Positions 32,699-33,914 of a stretch of 33,914 nucleotides of DNA are shown one piece after another. A model generated the notes under the pieces. The model was not told the origin of the DNA and did not search any database. It saw only the letters and a program-made list of their open reading frames with translations. Source of the DNA: Spirochaetota bacterium (lineage in GTDB: Bacteria; Spirochaetota; UBA4802; UBA5550). Where the stretch lies: contig JAJRXZ010000043.1 of the NCBI GenBank assembly GCA_024276015.1, positions 1 to 33,914 of the forward strand. The letters are read 5' to 3'. The position numbers and the translations under genes are program-made. How positions within the stretch are numbered: the first letter of the stretch is position 1; the number at the start of each line of letters is the position of its first letter.

Positions 32699-33914
32699 AT
32701 GAGAATTGTAATTAAAAACGGAACTGTAATTGATCCCGCTTCCGGGAAAAATGAAAAGCTTGACCTGTTGATTGAGGATGACAGGATAGAAAGCATTCTG
32801 AAAGATATTCCCGTTCAGGATGATGACGGCATTATAGACGCAACAGGCTGTCTCGTTTTGCCCGGGTTAATAGATATGCATGTCCATTTCAGGGAGCCCG
32901 GAAGAGAAGATGTGGAAACAATAATCGGAGGATGTAATGTTGCTGCAAAGAGCGGATTTACATCGGTTTGTACAATGCCCAATACGGACCCTGTTATAGA
33001 TAATCAGGCTCTTGTGAGATTTATAATACTGGAGGCGGAGAAGGGCCCCATTAATGTTTTCCCCATTGCCACTATTACAAAGGGAGCAAAGGGGGAGGAA
33101 ATATCGGAAATGGGGGAACTGATCAACAGCGGAGCCGTTGCATTTTCAGACGATGGGCTTCCGGTAATGAGTTCAATTCTTATGAGAAGAGCTCTGGAAT
33201 ATTCAAGAATGTTTGATGTGCCTCTTCTGGTACACGCTGAAGACATTGAACTGTCGGATAACGGCATAATGAATGAAGGTTATAATTCAACTAAATTGGG
33301 TCTGAAGGGGATTCCCAGGGAAGCGGAAGAAGTTATGATCTCCCGCGATGTTCTTTTAACAAGACTGGGGAAGGGGAAACTTCATATCTGTCATGTCTCA
33401 TCAGGAGGATCTGTTGATATTATAAAATGGGCAAAAAACGAGGGAATAAATGTAACATGCGAAACTGCGCCTCACTATTTTGCATTAACCGATGATATAA
33501 TCAGAGAGCACTTTGCCCTTGCGAAGATGAATCCGCCCTTGAGAACCGAAGAGGACAGAAAAAAGATCATTGAAGGATTAAAAGAAGGGATCATCGATGT
33601 CATAGCGTCCGACCATGCCCCTCATCTTCAGAATGAAAAGATGCAGGAGATTGAATTTGCCCCCTTTGGTATTATAGGTCTTGAAACAATGGTGCCGTTG
33701 ATAATCACTTTCCTTGTAAAAGAAAACGGGTTTTCATATATTGAAGCTTTCAAGAAAGTAACGGTTAATCCTTCCGAGATCTTAAAAATTGACAAGGGAC
33801 GCCTCGAAGCCGGCAGGGCCGCAGACATAACAATTATCAATCCCGATAAAAGAGTCCTTATTGATGAGGATTTTTTATTATCAAAAAGCAAAAATTCTCC
33901 CTTTATCGGACAGA
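32699..33914 (+). CDS. pyrC: Dihydroorotase (3' end outside window)
   Basis: Catalyses ring closure of carbamoyl aspartate to dihydroorotate. From ATG 32699 (ribosome site GAGGAA) the frame stays open for 405 codons to the window edge. Metal and active-site residues match type I dihydroorotases: HVHF (His61, His63) in the MHVHFREPG signature, His179 (VHAED), His232 (CHVSSGG) and Asp305 (SDHAPH). The visible end, KSKNSPFIGQ, is close to the usual C-terminus, so only about 20 residues are missing. It is active-type rather than a PyrX pseudo-enzyme, since every ligand is present. Confidence 0.95.
   Translation, partial: MRIVIKNGTVIDPASGKNEKLDLLIEDDRIESILKDIPVQDDDGIIDATGCLVLPGLIDMHVHFREPGREDVETIIGGCNVAAKSGFTSVCTMPNTDPVIDNQALVRFIILEAEKGPINVFPIATITKGAKGEEISEMGELINSGAVAFSDDGLPVMSSILMRRALEYSRMFDVPLLVHAEDIELSDNGIMNEGYNSTKLGLKGIPREAEEVMISRDVLLTRLGKGKLHICHVSSGGSVDIIKWAKNEGINVTCETAPHYFALTDDIIREHFALAKMNPPLRTEEDRKKIIEGLKEGIIDVIASDHAPHLQNEKMQEIEFAPFGIIGLETMVPLIITFLVKENGFSYIEAFKKVTVNPSEILKIDKGRLEAGRAADITIINPDKRVLIDEDFLLSKSKNSPFIGQ

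Overview
The window looks like chromosomal DNA from an AT-rich (roughly 35-40% GC by eye), diderm, probably chemotactic bacterium. Evidence for an outer membrane: three or four predicted beta-barrel proteins, several lipoproteins with relaxed lipoboxes (Phe or Met near the Cys) and apolipoprotein N-acyltransferase (Lnt). The mix of CHASE2 cyclase, FecR-domain proteins, HDOD protein, 7TMR-DISM kinase, methyl-accepting proteins and DUF1566 lipoproteins resembles uncultured Spirochaetota or a related diderm lineage. That placement is inference from gene content; there is no rRNA or other phylogenetic marker here.

Layout. 135-1685: an intact single-gene IS66-family insertion sequence. 1725-2630 (+): M55 (DppA-like) D-aminopeptidase, convergent with a minus-strand cluster at 8067-2617 (FecR protein, small exported protein, porin-like barrel, CHASE2 adenylate/guanylate cyclase). 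8354-9547 (+): another barrel protein, then a GC-rich repeat patch and a minus-strand lipoprotein. 12875-10762 (-): an ATPase-like/HDOD protein overlapping a GAF/zinc-ribbon protein. 13416-16889 (+): LytTR response regulator, barrel-TPR protein, sensor histidine kinase. 19869-16921 (-): lnt plus two tandem DUF1566 proteins. 20056-24703 (+): lipoprotein, 7TMR-DISM sensor kinase, REC/LytS-type hybrid kinase, phosphoesterase. 24837-30452 (+): HAMP-only membrane protein, TauE/SafE-family permease, 7TM methyl-accepting protein, a soluble protein with two degenerate chemoreceptor-like tips, STAS protein. 31519-30548 (-): FecR-domain lipoprotein. 31743-33914 (+): pyrB and pyrC (pyrC runs off the window).

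How the genes may work together. Most of the window is envelope and signal transduction. Three assemblies stand out: (i) a FecR/exported/barrel/CHASE2-cyclase operon that could link the envelope to cyclic nucleotide synthesis; (ii) a split relay in which a 7TMR-DISM kinase with damaged ATP-binding boxes sits next to a REC-LytS-type kinase, with a LytTR regulator about 9 kb away whose upstream DNA carries three direct repeats at a 21-bp period; (iii) a chemoreceptor-like module without CheA or CheW that ends in a STAS protein. The pyrimidine genes are ordinary housekeeping. All functions are read from motifs; no database search was run.
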